Part shown: piece by piece, positions 36,476-44,766 of the stretch
How the letters are laid out: every line of letters begins with the position of its first letter
How positions within the stretch are numbered: the first letter of the stretch is position 1
Assembly: GCF_011387195.1 (NCBI RefSeq)
Contig: NZ_CP046919.1
Coordinates: 62,001 to 126,000 of the forward strand
Direction: 5' to 3'
DNA from: Streptococcus ruminicola
Lineage (GTDB): Bacteria; Bacillota; Bacilli; Lactobacillales; Streptococcaceae
DNA: 64,000 bases
Made by a program: the position numbers and the translations under genes
Notes under the pieces: generated by a model
What the model saw: only the letters and a program-made list of their open reading frames with translations
Told to the model about the DNA's origin: nothing
The model's database searches: none

Positions 36476-37393
36476 TTAGTTTTTACTGTTTCCCTTCAAA
36501 TGTTTTTCAATATAATCAAAAAATGGTTTCTTTTTGACGTCGAAGACGTGGTTTTCATACCATGTGTAGGATTCTTTTAAGCCAATTTCTAGAGGTGTTA
36601 GCTCTGGTAATAATTTCTCTTGCCTTTTGACATCTAAAAAGAACTCATAGTCGTAAAAACTAAAGTAATTGCGCTGATCGACCTCATCAAAGACTTCGAT
36701 GAATTCTGGAATTTTATTGCTGCAGGCATAGCAGAGCTTCACCCACTGGCGAGTACTTATAACTTCAGTATTTCCTACGTTATAGAGGTGTTCTGTTGGC
36801 CGCTTTTCAATAATAGCTTCCATCATGCGGCACAAATCCTTAATATAAAAGAATTGTAATTTTAATTCACCGTGGCGTGGCAGATAAAATGGCAAATCAT
36901 CCTTAGCACAATCAAAGACAAAAGCTTCGCGATAGACATTATTCATCGGTCCGTATAGATATGGTGGACGTAAAATATAAGCTTCTGGAACCAGCTCAAG
37001 CAAACGTTTTTCTGCTGCAATCTTATCTAGACCATACTGGCCCCAGAATTTATTTTCACCAAGTTGAGAGGTTTCTAAAAATGGTTGCGCGCCGTCATCT
37101 GGATAAACAGAACTTGAACTAATCATGATATATGTTTCAAATGAGCCTATTGCTTCTACTAAACAAGAAATGTCATTAGCGTTATAAGCTGTCACATCCA
37201 AAACGATATCGAAATGGAGACTCTTCAATCGATTACCCAAATCATGTCGGTCAGCTTGAATCACAGTCACGCCTTCAACTTGTGTCTTGGTATTTCGATT
37301 GAGCACATAGACGTCATAGCCTTTTTTAGCAAAATAAGCCGCTGTATACTTGCTAACAAAAACTGTGCCCCCCGTTACAAGTACTGTTTTCAT
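36476..37393 (-). CDS. NAD(P)-dependent epimerase/reductase (extended SDR)
   Basis: 305-residue Rossmann-fold protein. Nucleotide-binding motif VTGGTVFVSKYTA at the N-terminus, active-site serines ISSSSVYP and the catalytic YGLDK (YxxxK). ILRPPYLYGP is typical of sugar-nucleotide epimerases and isoflavone-reductase-like proteins. The C-terminal half is less conserved. Substrate unknown. AAGGAGG precedes the ATG. No sugar-transferase genes nearby, so a cell-wall role cannot be claimed. Confidence 0.85.
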   Translation of the reverse strand: MKTVLVTGGTVFVSKYTAAYFAKKGYDVYVLNRNTKTQVEGVTVIQADRHDLGNRLKSLHFDIVLDVTAYNANDISCLVEAIGSFETYIMISSSSVYPDDGAQPFLETSQLGENKFWGQYGLDKIAAEKRLLELVPEAYILRPPYLYGPMNNVYREAFVFDCAKDDLPFYLPRHGELKLQFFYIKDLCRMMEAIIEKRPTEHLYNVGNTEVISTRQWVKLCYACSNKIPEFIEVFDEVDQRNYFSFYDYEFFLDVKRQEKLLPELTPLEIGLKESYTWYENHVFDVKKKPFFDYIEKHLKGNSKN

Positions 37394-37513
37394 CCAGAAA
37401 CCTCCTTTTGAATTATCAGAATATTATGATACTTGCATTGTAGCACAAAAAGACAGCACTTACAAAGAACAACTGTTTTTTAGCTTCTATCTCGCGTCAT
37501 CCTCTAAAACATT

Positions 37514-37545
37514 CAAAAACTGCAGCCAGAAAAGCTACAGTTTAA
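37514..37545 (-). terminator. Terminator of the 55-residue gene
   Basis: AAACTGTAGC/GCTGCAGTTT stem (one mismatch) with T-rich sequence on the minus strand. Confidence 0.6.
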
Positions 37546-37580
37546 CATCTTATTCTTTATAGATTCAATCGTCTGATAAA

Positions 37581-37748
37581 TTACTCGCCTTCATCATCGT
37601 CATCTTTGTCAATAAATAATCCAACCATAACCCCAAAGGCAATACCAAGTGACATCCAAAGTCCAATATTATGTGTTAGAAAGCCTATTCCTGCACCAAT
37701 GGCTACTCCAAATCCCATACCAATTAAAATACCATTTCCTTTAGTCAT
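37581..37748 (-). CDS. Small glycine-rich membrane protein, 55 residues
   Basis: ATG at 37748, GGAGGG 8 bases upstream. Two hydrophobic segments rich in Gly (ILIGMGFGVAIGAGIGFL and LWMSLGIAFGVMVGLFI) are followed by an acidic tail (DKDDDDEGE). The GxxxG spacing suggests tight helix packing. Function unknown; it is too short for most gene finders. Own terminator downstream. Confidence 0.75.
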   Translation of the reverse strand: MTKGNGILIGMGFGVAIGAGIGFLTHNIGLWMSLGIAFGVMVGLFIDKDDDDEGE

Positions 37749-37773
37749 AATATTGCCCTCCTAAAATCTGAAA

Positions 37774-38268
37774 CTATAAGTGCTTTTCAAATCGAAACAT
37801 TTCTGAAGCCTCATCATCATTTGGATCTTTGTGATGGCTGTTAAAGAATTCAACAATCTTAAACCCACAGCGATTCACATAAAAATGAATGTTACGTTTT
37901 TCAAAATATGGCGTCACGGTTTCCCAGATTTTCACCTGAGGAAACATCTTTTCAATTTGACACCAAGCGCCGTAGCCAACTCCCTTACTGTGGCATTTTG
38001 GAGAAACAAAAAGCAAATCCAAATCTCCTCTATCTCCCTCAATACGGACTACAACACCACCGACAACCTTTCCATCATCAAGGATACGGTAGGCTTCTCC
38101 ACTATCTATGGATTCTTCAATTGTCTCTCGAGAGATGATTTGACCATCTTCTTCAAAATGGTCATCTCGAAGACCAAATTCCTCTAAAGCTCCATAATTA
38201 AAAGCTTCTTGGTTATCTTTAATAAATCGTTCACGGTCACTTGAAACAAGTGGTTTCAACTCAATCAT
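37774..38268 (-). CDS. GNAT-family acetyltransferase
   Basis: 164 residues with a GNAT core: acetyl-CoA motif DLLFVSPKCHSKGVGYGAWCQIEKMFP, then KIWETVTPYFEKRNIHFYVNRCGFKIVEFF. The start chosen is the ATG at 38268 (MIELKPLV), 4 bases after AGAGGT; the frame is open 12 codons further. It lies 25 bases after the YoaP-like gene and is probably cotranscribed. Confidence 0.85.
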   Translation of the reverse strand: MIELKPLVSSDRERFIKDNQEAFNYGALEEFGLRDDHFEEDGQIISRETIEESIDSGEAYRILDDGKVVGGVVVRIEGDRGDLDLLFVSPKCHSKGVGYGAWCQIEKMFPQVKIWETVTPYFEKRNIHFYVNRCGFKIVEFFNSHHKDPNDDEASEMFRFEKHL

Positions 38269-38293
38269 ACTTACCTCTTTTAGTGAAAAATTA

Positions 38294-39049
38294 TTATCCT
38301 CCAACTTTTGAGACGAGTTTTAAAAATTTTTTGGCATTCATCTGCTCATTTGTGACATAATCCCCGTTGTAAAAAAGAGCGTAGGTCGTTATGGGTGTCG
38401 GCGCAGCTTGCGCTGTTTTCCTATCCGTAATTTGAATAGCCTTAAAAGAAATCCCTTCTTGCTTAGCTGTTGCTTCAAGGATTGGAACGTATTTCGCATT
38501 AAAAGGACATTGGCTGGTGTAATACAAAACATAACCTGATTTTTCGATGTGAGGGTGTTTGGCACAAGCTTTAAAGTTTGGTACTTTAGCATCATCGGAA
38601 AACGGCAGATACCAAAGTTGAATGCCATTATCAGCTTCATCAGCCACCTTAAAACCTTTGTAGGCTAAATACTTTGGATCAGCAAGAAATGGTTTCTTCT
38701 TAGCTGCTGCTAAGATACACAAGCCATTCTTCCCTTTTGCTTTGCTATCAGCGATACAAGCCTCCAGCAAATCAGTCGAATAACCATGACCTTTTAAAGA
38801 ACCCGAAACCCAGAGACAATCAATATACATGTAATCTTCTGCCTCAATGGGATTCCAAGCCTTTTCTGCAGGGATATACTCGATAAAACACTTGCCACGT
38901 TCAACACTTTTTAGAAAAACAAGTCCATCATCAAAGCGCTCAGATAACCAAGCTTTTTTAGACGAGACTTGAGCGTCTTTGTTGTTAGAAATAGCACAGC
39001 AAATATGCTCCTTTTCTAAATTATCTTTTGTCACTTGGATGTATTCCAT
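38294..39049 (-). CDS. GNAT acetyltransferase with C-terminal YoaP-like domain
   Basis: 251 residues. The N-terminal half is a GNAT domain (DCLWVSGSLKGHGYSTDLLEACIADSKAKG). The C-terminal part has a thioredoxin-like stretch YVLYYTSQCPFNAKYVPILEATAKQEG and the YoaP-type ending PTPITTYALFYNGDYVTNEQMN. This two-part layout is known for the YoaP family, function undefined. The start is the ATG at 39049, 8 bases after AGGAGG; an in-frame TTG lies two codons before it. Confidence 0.82.
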   Translation of the reverse strand: MEYIQVTKDNLEKEHICCAISNNKDAQVSSKKAWLSERFDDGLVFLKSVERGKCFIEYIPAEKAWNPIEAEDYMYIDCLWVSGSLKGHGYSTDLLEACIADSKAKGKNGLCILAAAKKKPFLADPKYLAYKGFKVADEADNGIQLWYLPFSDDAKVPNFKACAKHPHIEKSGYVLYYTSQCPFNAKYVPILEATAKQEGISFKAIQITDRKTAQAAPTPITTYALFYNGDYVTNEQMNAKKFLKLVSKVGG

Positions 39050-39125
39050 AATCAATACCTCCTAATCACCTAAGAAAACGTTATCACTCTTTGTTTTCAT
39101 TGTAGCAAAATCAGCTCATTATGAC

Positions 39126-39160
39126 AAAAGAAAAACGAGCCTTTGACAGGCTAGTTTCCT
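39126..39160 (-). terminator. Terminator of the TfoX-like gene
   Basis: AAACTAGCCT/AGGCTCGTTT stem with T-rich 3' side on the minus strand; it overlaps the last codons. Confidence 0.6.
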
Positions 39161-39468
39161 TTTTTCTTAGGTTCTGGCAGTTCTTCGTACATGGCTTGCA
39201 ACAAGCGGCTGAGTAAAGCTTTGTCATCAAGTTGATCGACTAAAAGCATCTTTTTAGCACCATCATAGGGAAGTTCAAGCCTTGCTTCTGGTAATAAAGC
39301 TGTAGCAGACTTAGTTGGTTTAATCAAAAAACGATTGTCATAAATCCCACCAATGACCTTACCACGGTAATAAAGGATGTATTCTCCCATCATTGAACGG
39401 TAGGAAATCTCTGGAATTTCTGAAAGTTTGTCCAATATAAAAACTAAGTATTCTTTACTCGATGCCAT
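39151..39468 (-). CDS. TfoX N-terminal-domain protein
   Basis: 105 residues with the TfoX/Sxy N-terminal fold: YRSMMGEYILYYRGKVIGGIYDNRFLIKPT is the typical core. There is no C-terminal TfoX domain, as usual for Gram-positive members; a competence role should not be assumed. The ATG at 39468 is chosen (AAGGAG 8 bases upstream); an in-frame GTG lies three codons before. It starts 16 bases after the hydrolase stop and is probably cotranscribed. Confidence 0.82.
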   Translation of the reverse strand: MASSKEYLVFILDKLSEIPEISYRSMMGEYILYYRGKVIGGIYDNRFLIKPTKSATALLPEARLELPYDGAKKMLLVDQLDDKALLSRLLQAMYEELPEPKKKGN

Positions 39469-39484
39469 ATCGTTCACTCCTTAA

Positions 39485-40222
39485 TCATAAGTTCTCCAAG
39501 AGTTCTTTCACATATAAATCTGGCTGGTTAATCGCATATTGACCGTGAGCCAGACCAGCTTTGATTTCCAAGCGACTGTCTGGTAAAAGATCATGTAAAT
39601 ACCTTGCTGAAGCATGCATCTTTTTAGTTTCTTTTTCTCCCACAATAATGCGAACACGCGCTAACGAATTCTTCAAATTTTTCTTTACTTGATACAAGCT
39701 ACTTGCTTTTGTAAAAGCAATCAAATTTTGCTTAGAAAGTTTCACCGTGTCCTCATAATAGTGTTCAAACAAATCAGCTCGAATGCCAAGGGAGCGAAAC
39801 TGCATCTTTGCAAACCACTTCTTCTTAATCAAAGGAAAACTCATCGAAAATAGCGGAGCGACCAAACCTGCTGTCAATTTATCTGGAATAATGGCAGCAC
39901 TTTCTACAATAGCGTACTGACAAATATCTTTTCGCAAAGCAAGCATTTCTAAAAGAATCTGACCACCTAGCGACAAACCAGCAATCAGAAAAACTGAACC
40001 ACCGTAGGTTTTATCAATATAATCCAGAAGTCGCTTAGCATTATCTTCAATGCTTGTAAAATCAGCATCACTTCCAGCATGTCCATCAAGAATTGGCAAA
40101 ACCACATGATAGTTTTCACACAGCAAATCCATCTGAGCTTGATATTGCCACCACGACAAACCGCCACCGTGAAGTAACACGATAACGTCTTGATTTTCTT
40201 GACCAACTTCAACAACTTTCAT
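39485..40222 (-). CDS. Alpha/beta-fold hydrolase
   Basis: 245 residues. HGGG oxyanion motif near residue 19 (LLHGGGLSWWQYQ), nucleophile elbow AGLSLGGQ, acidic residue region RVRIIVGEKETKK and late His in AGLAHGQYA. The ATG at 40222 follows GGGAGGAGATTGTG. Its first 77 bases and the 134 bases upstream are duplicated at 44763-44968, so an ancestral copy was split by the insertion of the island between. Substrate unknown. Confidence 0.85.
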   Translation of the reverse strand: MKVVEVGQENQDVIVLLHGGGLSWWQYQAQMDLLCENYHVVLPILDGHAGSDADFTSIEDNAKRLLDYIDKTYGGSVFLIAGLSLGGQILLEMLALRKDICQYAIVESAAIIPDKLTAGLVAPLFSMSFPLIKKKWFAKMQFRSLGIRADLFEHYYEDTVKLSKQNLIAFTKASSLYQVKKNLKNSLARVRIIVGEKETKKMHASARYLHDLLPDSRLEIKAGLAHGQYAINQPDLYVKELLENL

Positions 40223-40356
40223 CACAATCTCCTCCCCCAAAATGCTAACAAAAAAGACCAAAAGTCCTAGTAAAATAATAACACAGCACAACTAATCAAG
40301 TACCTGTTATCATATTACCATACTTTTGATTTTATTTGATGGGGGTAATGTTTTTA
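40146..40356. repeat. Island-flanking direct repeat, left copy (211 bp)
   Basis: Covers the 5' end and upstream region of the hydrolase gene. Matches 44763-44968 at roughly 90 percent or more by eye, including the whole untranslated region up to GGTAATGTTTTTA. Confidence 0.9.
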
Positions 40357-40482
40357 GAAAGTGGGATAGAATATTTGATAATATCACAATAGGACAACTG
40401 TTAAGTAGATATCAGACTTAAAGTAACTATGCTTCAATCTCGCTACTACAATCCTCAATTTCATTAAAATCATTTTTCTGTA

Positions 40483-41661
40483 TCACTTGAGATAGTCTCG
40501 TCTAATATAAATTAAAATAGCTTCTAAAATCAGACAAATTGCTGATAACAAAAAACTGATGGTAATGCCAAAATTCTCGGTAATATAGCTCATTAGTAAC
40601 ACAAATACTGAAAATGATAGTGTTGAAATCACTTCAATAACAGAATAAACATTGACCAAATTATTTTCCTCTACAGTCTCCTGAAGAAATACACTTTCAG
40701 GAACTTCTTTTAGCTGTGACAACATACCAACTAAAGCGGAAAAAAATAAAAACATCTGTGCATTTGGAAATAAAATAATGGCCAACGTCACTATTGCTAT
40801 TGATACAAGAGGAAAAAGAATACTTTTCCATTTAGCAGCTAGGAACTTTTCAGATAATCTGAAAGCAATTAAACCACTGGTTATAATGCCAATAGAGTAT
40901 GCTGTATTTGAATATCCCCAGTAGCTTTCTGTTTTATTTAATAACTCAGTTACAAAAACAAGTATAATGGAAGAAACCCAAATCGTATTTGAGAAAATTT
41001 CAAATAAATTTGCCGAGATAAAAAGTCTTAATCTAGGATCTCTAGCAACTGACTTCCAACCTTTGACTAAAATGTCAAGATTAGTCTCTGACTCTAGCAC
41101 CTCCACCTCAGCATCAGGAAGAAATAACATCATGAAGCTGGAAATTATATACAACAGTAAAATTATAAGAGTGGTAGATAAAAGGCCAATCGTTGCAAAC
41201 AAGAGTCCACCTAATCCCCACCCCACCAATTGAGTAGCTTCACCACTCATTGACAATGCTGAGTTTGCCTTACCCAAATCAGTTGCATAACGTGGGACAA
41301 TAGCATAGGAAACAGGTGCTGCAAAACCATCTAATATGGAAATTACAACAACAAATAGATACATCACCAAGGGCGGTACTGATTTCATGACTATAAACAT
41401 TCCTACCAGTATCAACAATAATATAGTCTTTCCGAATTGAGATAAAGATAGAACCTTATTTAGTGCTAACCGTTTAGTAACTAAAGGAACTAAAATACTA
41501 GCAACAAAAGAGGATATTCCTATTAAAATAGGAACTAATGAAGTGGCAATTACTGATTTTGAAATAATGTATATGTTAGCAATGATAGTTACTCTAAAGA
41601 AAATATCTGCTAAATTTGCAACCAATTGAGAAACTAACAACTTGATAAATGAGTTAGACAT
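40483..41661 (-). CDS. MFS-type permease, MefA-like
   Basis: 392 residues with about 12 hydrophobic segments and the layout of small-molecule exporters related to macrolide efflux proteins (MSNSFIKLLVSQLVANLADIFFR; VPRYATDLGKANSALSMSGEATQLVG). GGTGGGAG lies 9 bases before the ATG. It is last in the minus-strand run of the streptide-like island. Its upstream spacer (41681-41720) is a scrap of a GNAT gene. Export of a drug or peptide is possible; the substrate is unknown. Confidence 0.8.
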   Translation of the reverse strand: MSNSFIKLLVSQLVANLADIFFRVTIIANIYIISKSVIATSLVPILIGISSFVASILVPLVTKRLALNKVLSLSQFGKTILLLILVGMFIVMKSVPPLVMYLFVVVISILDGFAAPVSYAIVPRYATDLGKANSALSMSGEATQLVGWGLGGLLFATIGLLSTTLIILLLYIISSFMMLFLPDAEVEVLESETNLDILVKGWKSVARDPRLRLFISANLFEIFSNTIWVSSIILVFVTELLNKTESYWGYSNTAYSIGIITSGLIAFRLSEKFLAAKWKSILFPLVSIAIVTLAIILFPNAQMFLFFSALVGMLSQLKEVPESVFLQETVEENNLVNVYSVIEVISTLSFSVFVLLMSYITENFGITISFLLSAICLILEAILIYIRRDYLK

Positions 41662-41680
41662 ACATTACTCCCACCTTTTC

Positions 41681-41720
41681 TTTCAAAACTCCCATTGCAC
41701 ATAGTTCAACTGTATCTTTT
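41681..41720 (-). pseudogene. Scrap of the GNAT gene inside the island
   Basis: 40 bases matching 45231-45270 with four differences (TTTCAAAACTCCCATT block). It encodes part of the TVELFVMGVLK stretch. It overlaps the end of the MFS gene at 41719 by two bases. Confidence 0.75.
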
Positions 41721-42810
41721 AAGTTTTTTTCTCTCTGTTTGAAAAAGAAAATAATACCAAGCAAAAAAGACTTACTGTACCAAATATTAAATAATTACTC
41801 CTTATACTAAAATTATCAGCAAAAATACCAGCTAGAAAATCTGCTACCATAAAACTTATTGAAATAAATAAATTATATACCGACCACGATACTGCTCTAT
41901 TTTTTTCTATCGACATATTAAATTTAGAGTAAAAATGGTTATTATAACTGGAATTGAGAATACGCATTAATAGAAAAGTTATAATTTGGATGAATAAATT
42001 GGTTTGAAAAAACATAAAAATAGCTAGTATTGGCAGCATTAAACTTATTTTAAACTTAATTTTTAGATAACTTCCCAAAGCCATAGATATATTAAACATA
42101 AATAGTACGATACCCAACATATCTAATGAAAGTCCCTGTTCATTTAAAAATATACCTGCATAAGAATTGCTAATCATAATTAGAGTCGAGAATGCTACTC
42201 CTAACAATATTAAGTTCCATGGAATATCTTTAACATTATCAATGCTGAATATTTTTTGATCATTATTCAGTGTATTTCTGATTTCAGGTAATCCTATTAA
42301 ACTTAATTGACTTAAAACCACAAATACAATGGAAATAATAATCGGATAACTAAAATTCCTATTCAATAAATATGGAGATATAATTGTAACAATAGCTATA
42401 AAAACATATTTTATTGTATTGAGATATTTCAAAAATGATTTATACACTACTTCATCATCAATTATTTCAAAATTATAGGCATTAAGAACACCTGAAGATA
42501 ATGATTCCGACAATCCAAAAGATATTGCTGAAATATATATTATATTTGATTTTCCAAAGAGTAAACAAGATAGCGCTAAAATTAATAGAAAATTTGATAT
42601 AACCAAAATTTTCTTGTAACCAAACTTACTTGAAATAACGCTTAATGGAATATCAAAAAATGAACCACATAACTCGGTAATAACAGATAAACTAGCTATT
42701 TCTGTGAAAGAGAAACCTAGATGCTTTAAAAGTAACATTGTTACAAAGTAGTACGGTAATCCAGACAGAAATATATTCATCACATATAAATTAAAAATCC
42801 TTTTACTCAT
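41719..42810 (-). CDS. MFS exporter of the streptide-like locus (StrC-like by position)
   Basis: 363 residues, 11-12 hydrophobic segments, Ile/Phe/Ser-rich, a major-facilitator pattern (SKFGYKKILVISNFLLILAL). The ATG at 42810 overlaps the stop of the decayed radical-SAM gene (ATGA), so the two were translationally coupled. In the S. thermophilus streptide operon a transporter follows the maturase in the same order, which supports a role in exporting the cross-linked peptide. That role is inferred from position. Noticeably lower GC than core genes around it. Confidence 0.72.
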   Translation of the reverse strand: MSKRIFNLYVMNIFLSGLPYYFVTMLLLKHLGFSFTEIASLSVITELCGSFFDIPLSVISSKFGYKKILVISNFLLILALSCLLFGKSNIIYISAISFGLSESLSSGVLNAYNFEIIDDEVVYKSFLKYLNTIKYVFIAIVTIISPYLLNRNFSYPIIISIVFVVLSQLSLIGLPEIRNTLNNDQKIFSIDNVKDIPWNLILLGVAFSTLIMISNSYAGIFLNEQGLSLDMLGIVLFMFNISMALGSYLKIKFKISLMLPILAIFMFFQTNLFIQIITFLLMRILNSSYNNHFYSKFNMSIEKNRAVSWSVYNLFISISFMVADFLAGIFADNFSIRSNYLIFGTVSLFCLVLFSFSNREKKT

Positions 42811-43352
42811 AATTTGCAAACTGAGTCTCTAAAATATTCTGGACTCTTCTCCTTAATCAAGTTAACATAGCAGCCGCCTTCGCAAATTTTTACTAAGCAC
42901 TCCGTTATCTTTTGCCTGACGCAAAATTCACTCCCAATCTTTAGCAGGTTTGGAACTTCTATCTTCTCGATTTGCTAAAAAACAAAAACCACATTTTAAA
43001 TCACAATACATACTAGGGTATATTACTAATTCGAGTGGAAAACTCAATACATTATGCTTTTTTAATTTTGCTACATACTCCCTCGCATTTTTTAAAGTCT
43101 CGGCAGGATCTTTCAATGATCCCTCAATATTTTTATCAGAATAGATATCTAATGATAATGCTCGTTTTAATTTTCCTGCTTCTATATCTTTTTTAAAAAA
43201 AGAAACAGCAATTTCAAAACCATGGCTTTGAACTAGATATAGAAAAAAGCCTCAGTCTCATCTAATTCAACTCGATCAAAATTTGTTTTATTTATTAAAA
43301 TTCCACCAAACTTCTCTAGTCTAAATAAAACATCTTCTGAAACCGTTCTCAT
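42807..43352 (-). pseudogene. strB: Radical-SAM KxxxW-peptide maturase (StrB-like), decayed
   Basis: Remains of the enzyme that would join Lys and Trp in the precursor. From the ATG at 43352 it reads MRTVSEDVLFRLEKFGGILI, breaks frame near 43235, then continues FEIAVSFFKKDIEAGKLKRAL and reaches the radical-SAM cluster motif CDLKCGFC (LELVIYPSMYCDLKCGFCF). A TGA follows DWE at 42928, then ILRQAKDNGVLS, then a large deletion removes the barrel. The last part is the SPASM-type tail CEGGCYVNLIKEKSPEYFRD ending at 42807. An intact enzyme is about 430 residues (family knowledge). AAAGG precedes the ATG. It cannot be functional. Confidence 0.85.
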
Positions 43353-43421
43353 TTCGAATGCCTTTCTAAAAAAGCAGAGGAAAATGTAACCTCTACTTAT
43401 CCTATGAGATAAATTACCAGA

Positions 43422-43487
43422 TCACTTCCAACCGTCGCCTTTTGCCATAGAACTAGACTCAAGGACTTTCTCAAGTTCTTTAGACAT
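43422..43487 (-). CDS. strA: Streptide-like precursor peptide, short form
   Basis: 21-residue peptide starting MSKELEKVLESSSM and ending AKGDGWK, directly upstream of the maturase remains and downstream of rgg. The leader matches the streptide precursor of S. thermophilus as I remember it, and KGDGW is the Lys-Trp cross-link motif. In that species the core continues VM and further; here TGA follows the Lys after Trp. AAGGAG lies 8 bases upstream of the ATG. With the maturase dead the peptide would stay unmodified. Confidence 0.85.
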   Translation of the reverse strand: MSKELEKVLESSSMAKGDGWK

Positions 43488-43518
43488 AATTGTAACTCCT
43501 TTCAAATAGGATACTATA

Positions 43519-43547
43519 ATTATATTCTTTTTCATCACTTACAATAA
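43519..43547 (-). promoter_or_regulatory. Promoter of the streptide-like precursor
   Basis: Minus strand: TTATTG (43542-43547), 17-base spacer, TATAAT (43519-43524), about 30 bases before the ATG. Likely Rgg/pheromone-activated by analogy. Confidence 0.5.
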
Positions 43548-43567
43548 AACATTCCCATATCTGCACA

Positions 43568-44431
43568 CTACCCTTTATCTGCTAAAATTTTTTCTAAATG
43601 TCCTTCATAAATCTTTGCTATATGATTGCTTCCAGCTAATTTCATTGCGGCAATACTCTTCCTCATTTCAACAATTGCTTTTCTATCTCCTTCTTTTTTA
43701 TATTGATATAAGTGTTGTACATACTGAAATACTAACCTCTCATAGATTTCCGTCTCAGTGAAAAAACATTGCTTTAGTTGTTTTTCAAAATACAAAGCAT
43801 CAAAAATTTTTCCTCTCTCAACACATGTGATATATCCATTTAATAACATCGATGAAATCATTCGCCTATTCTTTGGTATTTCTTTATAAAAATCTGAACG
43901 CCTACACATTTCTCTAGCCAAAACCATAAAAACATCATGATTTAAGGCATCTAATGTATTTGCAAATATCAATAATTCGTAATATCCCCAGTATTCAACA
44001 CTAAATAAATAATCTGTTAAATAAGATAAATCATCACTAGAATAATAAGGCTCTCCCGATAAATCTTGTAATCGAATTTTTAACAAAATTGTATTTATTT
44101 GATGAAATTTGCTCCGCTTGGAATTTGACTCCATTTGTAAATAGAGTAATTTTTTCATACCTTCAACATCATGATTAGATACAAAACAATTAACCTTTAA
44201 CAAAAGTTCATTTAGTTCATCACGACGGAAGTCATGAACTGCATACATAAATTCATCAATCGGTACATTAACCTCATCTAAAACAGCTATAAACTTTGAA
44301 ATTGTTAAATCAGTCTCACCATTTTCAAAACGTGATAACTGAGATGTTGATATACCAACCTTAGCAACATCTTTTAATCGTAATCCTCTAGATTCTCGAA
44401 ACTTTTTAAAAATTTCTCCAAATTTTTTCAT
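43568..44431 (-). CDS. rgg: Rgg-family transcriptional regulator
   Basis: 287 residues. N-terminal helix-turn-helix of the XRE type (FGEIFKKFRESRGLRLKDVAK, STSQLSRFENGETDLTISKF), then an all-helical TPR-like domain that binds pheromone peptide. Divergent from the short hydrophobic peptide gene 89 bases away, the classical rgg/shp pairing. The ATG at 44431 is chosen because AGAGGTACAAT precedes it; the frame is open 21 codons further. It probably controls the precursor promoter downstream. Low GC. Confidence 0.92.
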   Translation of the reverse strand: MKKFGEIFKKFRESRGLRLKDVAKVGISTSQLSRFENGETDLTISKFIAVLDEVNVPIDEFMYAVHDFRRDELNELLLKVNCFVSNHDVEGMKKLLYLQMESNSKRSKFHQINTILLKIRLQDLSGEPYYSSDDLSYLTDYLFSVEYWGYYELLIFANTLDALNHDVFMVLAREMCRRSDFYKEIPKNRRMISSMLLNGYITCVERGKIFDALYFEKQLKQCFFTETEIYERLVFQYVQHLYQYKKEGDRKAIVEMRKSIAAMKLAGSNHIAKIYEGHLEKILADKG

Positions 44432-44520
44432 ATTGTACCTCTGATATGCATATACAGGAATATTCTTAATTTTCAGTATTTTATCATAAAACATAAAAAA
44501 TTGAAAGCGAGAAAATTTAC

Positions 44521-44592
44521 ATGAAAAACAATAGGTTATTAACTATATTACTTCTAGCCTTTGAGGGAATCATTATCATTGTTATGGGCTAA
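44521..44592 (+). CDS. shp: Short hydrophobic pheromone peptide (SHP)
   Basis: 23-residue peptide: two-basic N-terminus (MKNNRLL), hydrophobic core, then Glu at position 15 and the tail EGIIIIVMG. This is the group of SHPs whose active form starts at Glu; S. thermophilus SHP1358 ends EGIIVIVVG (from memory). Divergent from rgg. Ribosome site weak (GCGAGAAAATTTAC). Mature pheromone probably EGIIIIVMG, secreted, trimmed by Eep and reimported by an oligopeptide transporter (family knowledge). Confidence 0.88.
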   Translation: MKNNRLLTILLLAFEGIIIIVMG

Positions 44593-44612
44593 TTGCTATT
44601 TTGAAAATAAAA

Positions 44613-44637
44613 AACGAAGGTATAATTACAATACCCT
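44613..44637 (+). terminator. Weak hairpin after shp
   Basis: CGAAGGTAT/ATACCCTCG stem with one A-C mismatch; no T-run directly follows. Confidence 0.35.
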
Positions 44638-44722
44638 CGCTAAAATATTTCTATAAGTATTTATTCAATACCCCTTTTATCTAATACAACTCTGCTCAAT
44701 AAAATAAAAACTAAAAAAGGAC

Positions 44723-44766
44723 TTTACTTCACTGCTTTATCAGCTCGTACAAGTAGTGATACTGCC
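44723..44766 (-). pseudogene. Scrap of the rlmCD-like 3' end
   Basis: 44 bases corresponding to the last codons of the methyltransferase gene at 46152 (here RADKAVK then stop; there RAAETAK). Joins directly to the hydrolase scrap that follows. Confidence 0.75.

Noticed and set aside
44432..44520. A defined shp promoter and Rgg box
   Set aside because: The 89-base gap must contain them, but no -35/-10 pair or palindrome stood out clearly enough to give coordinates.
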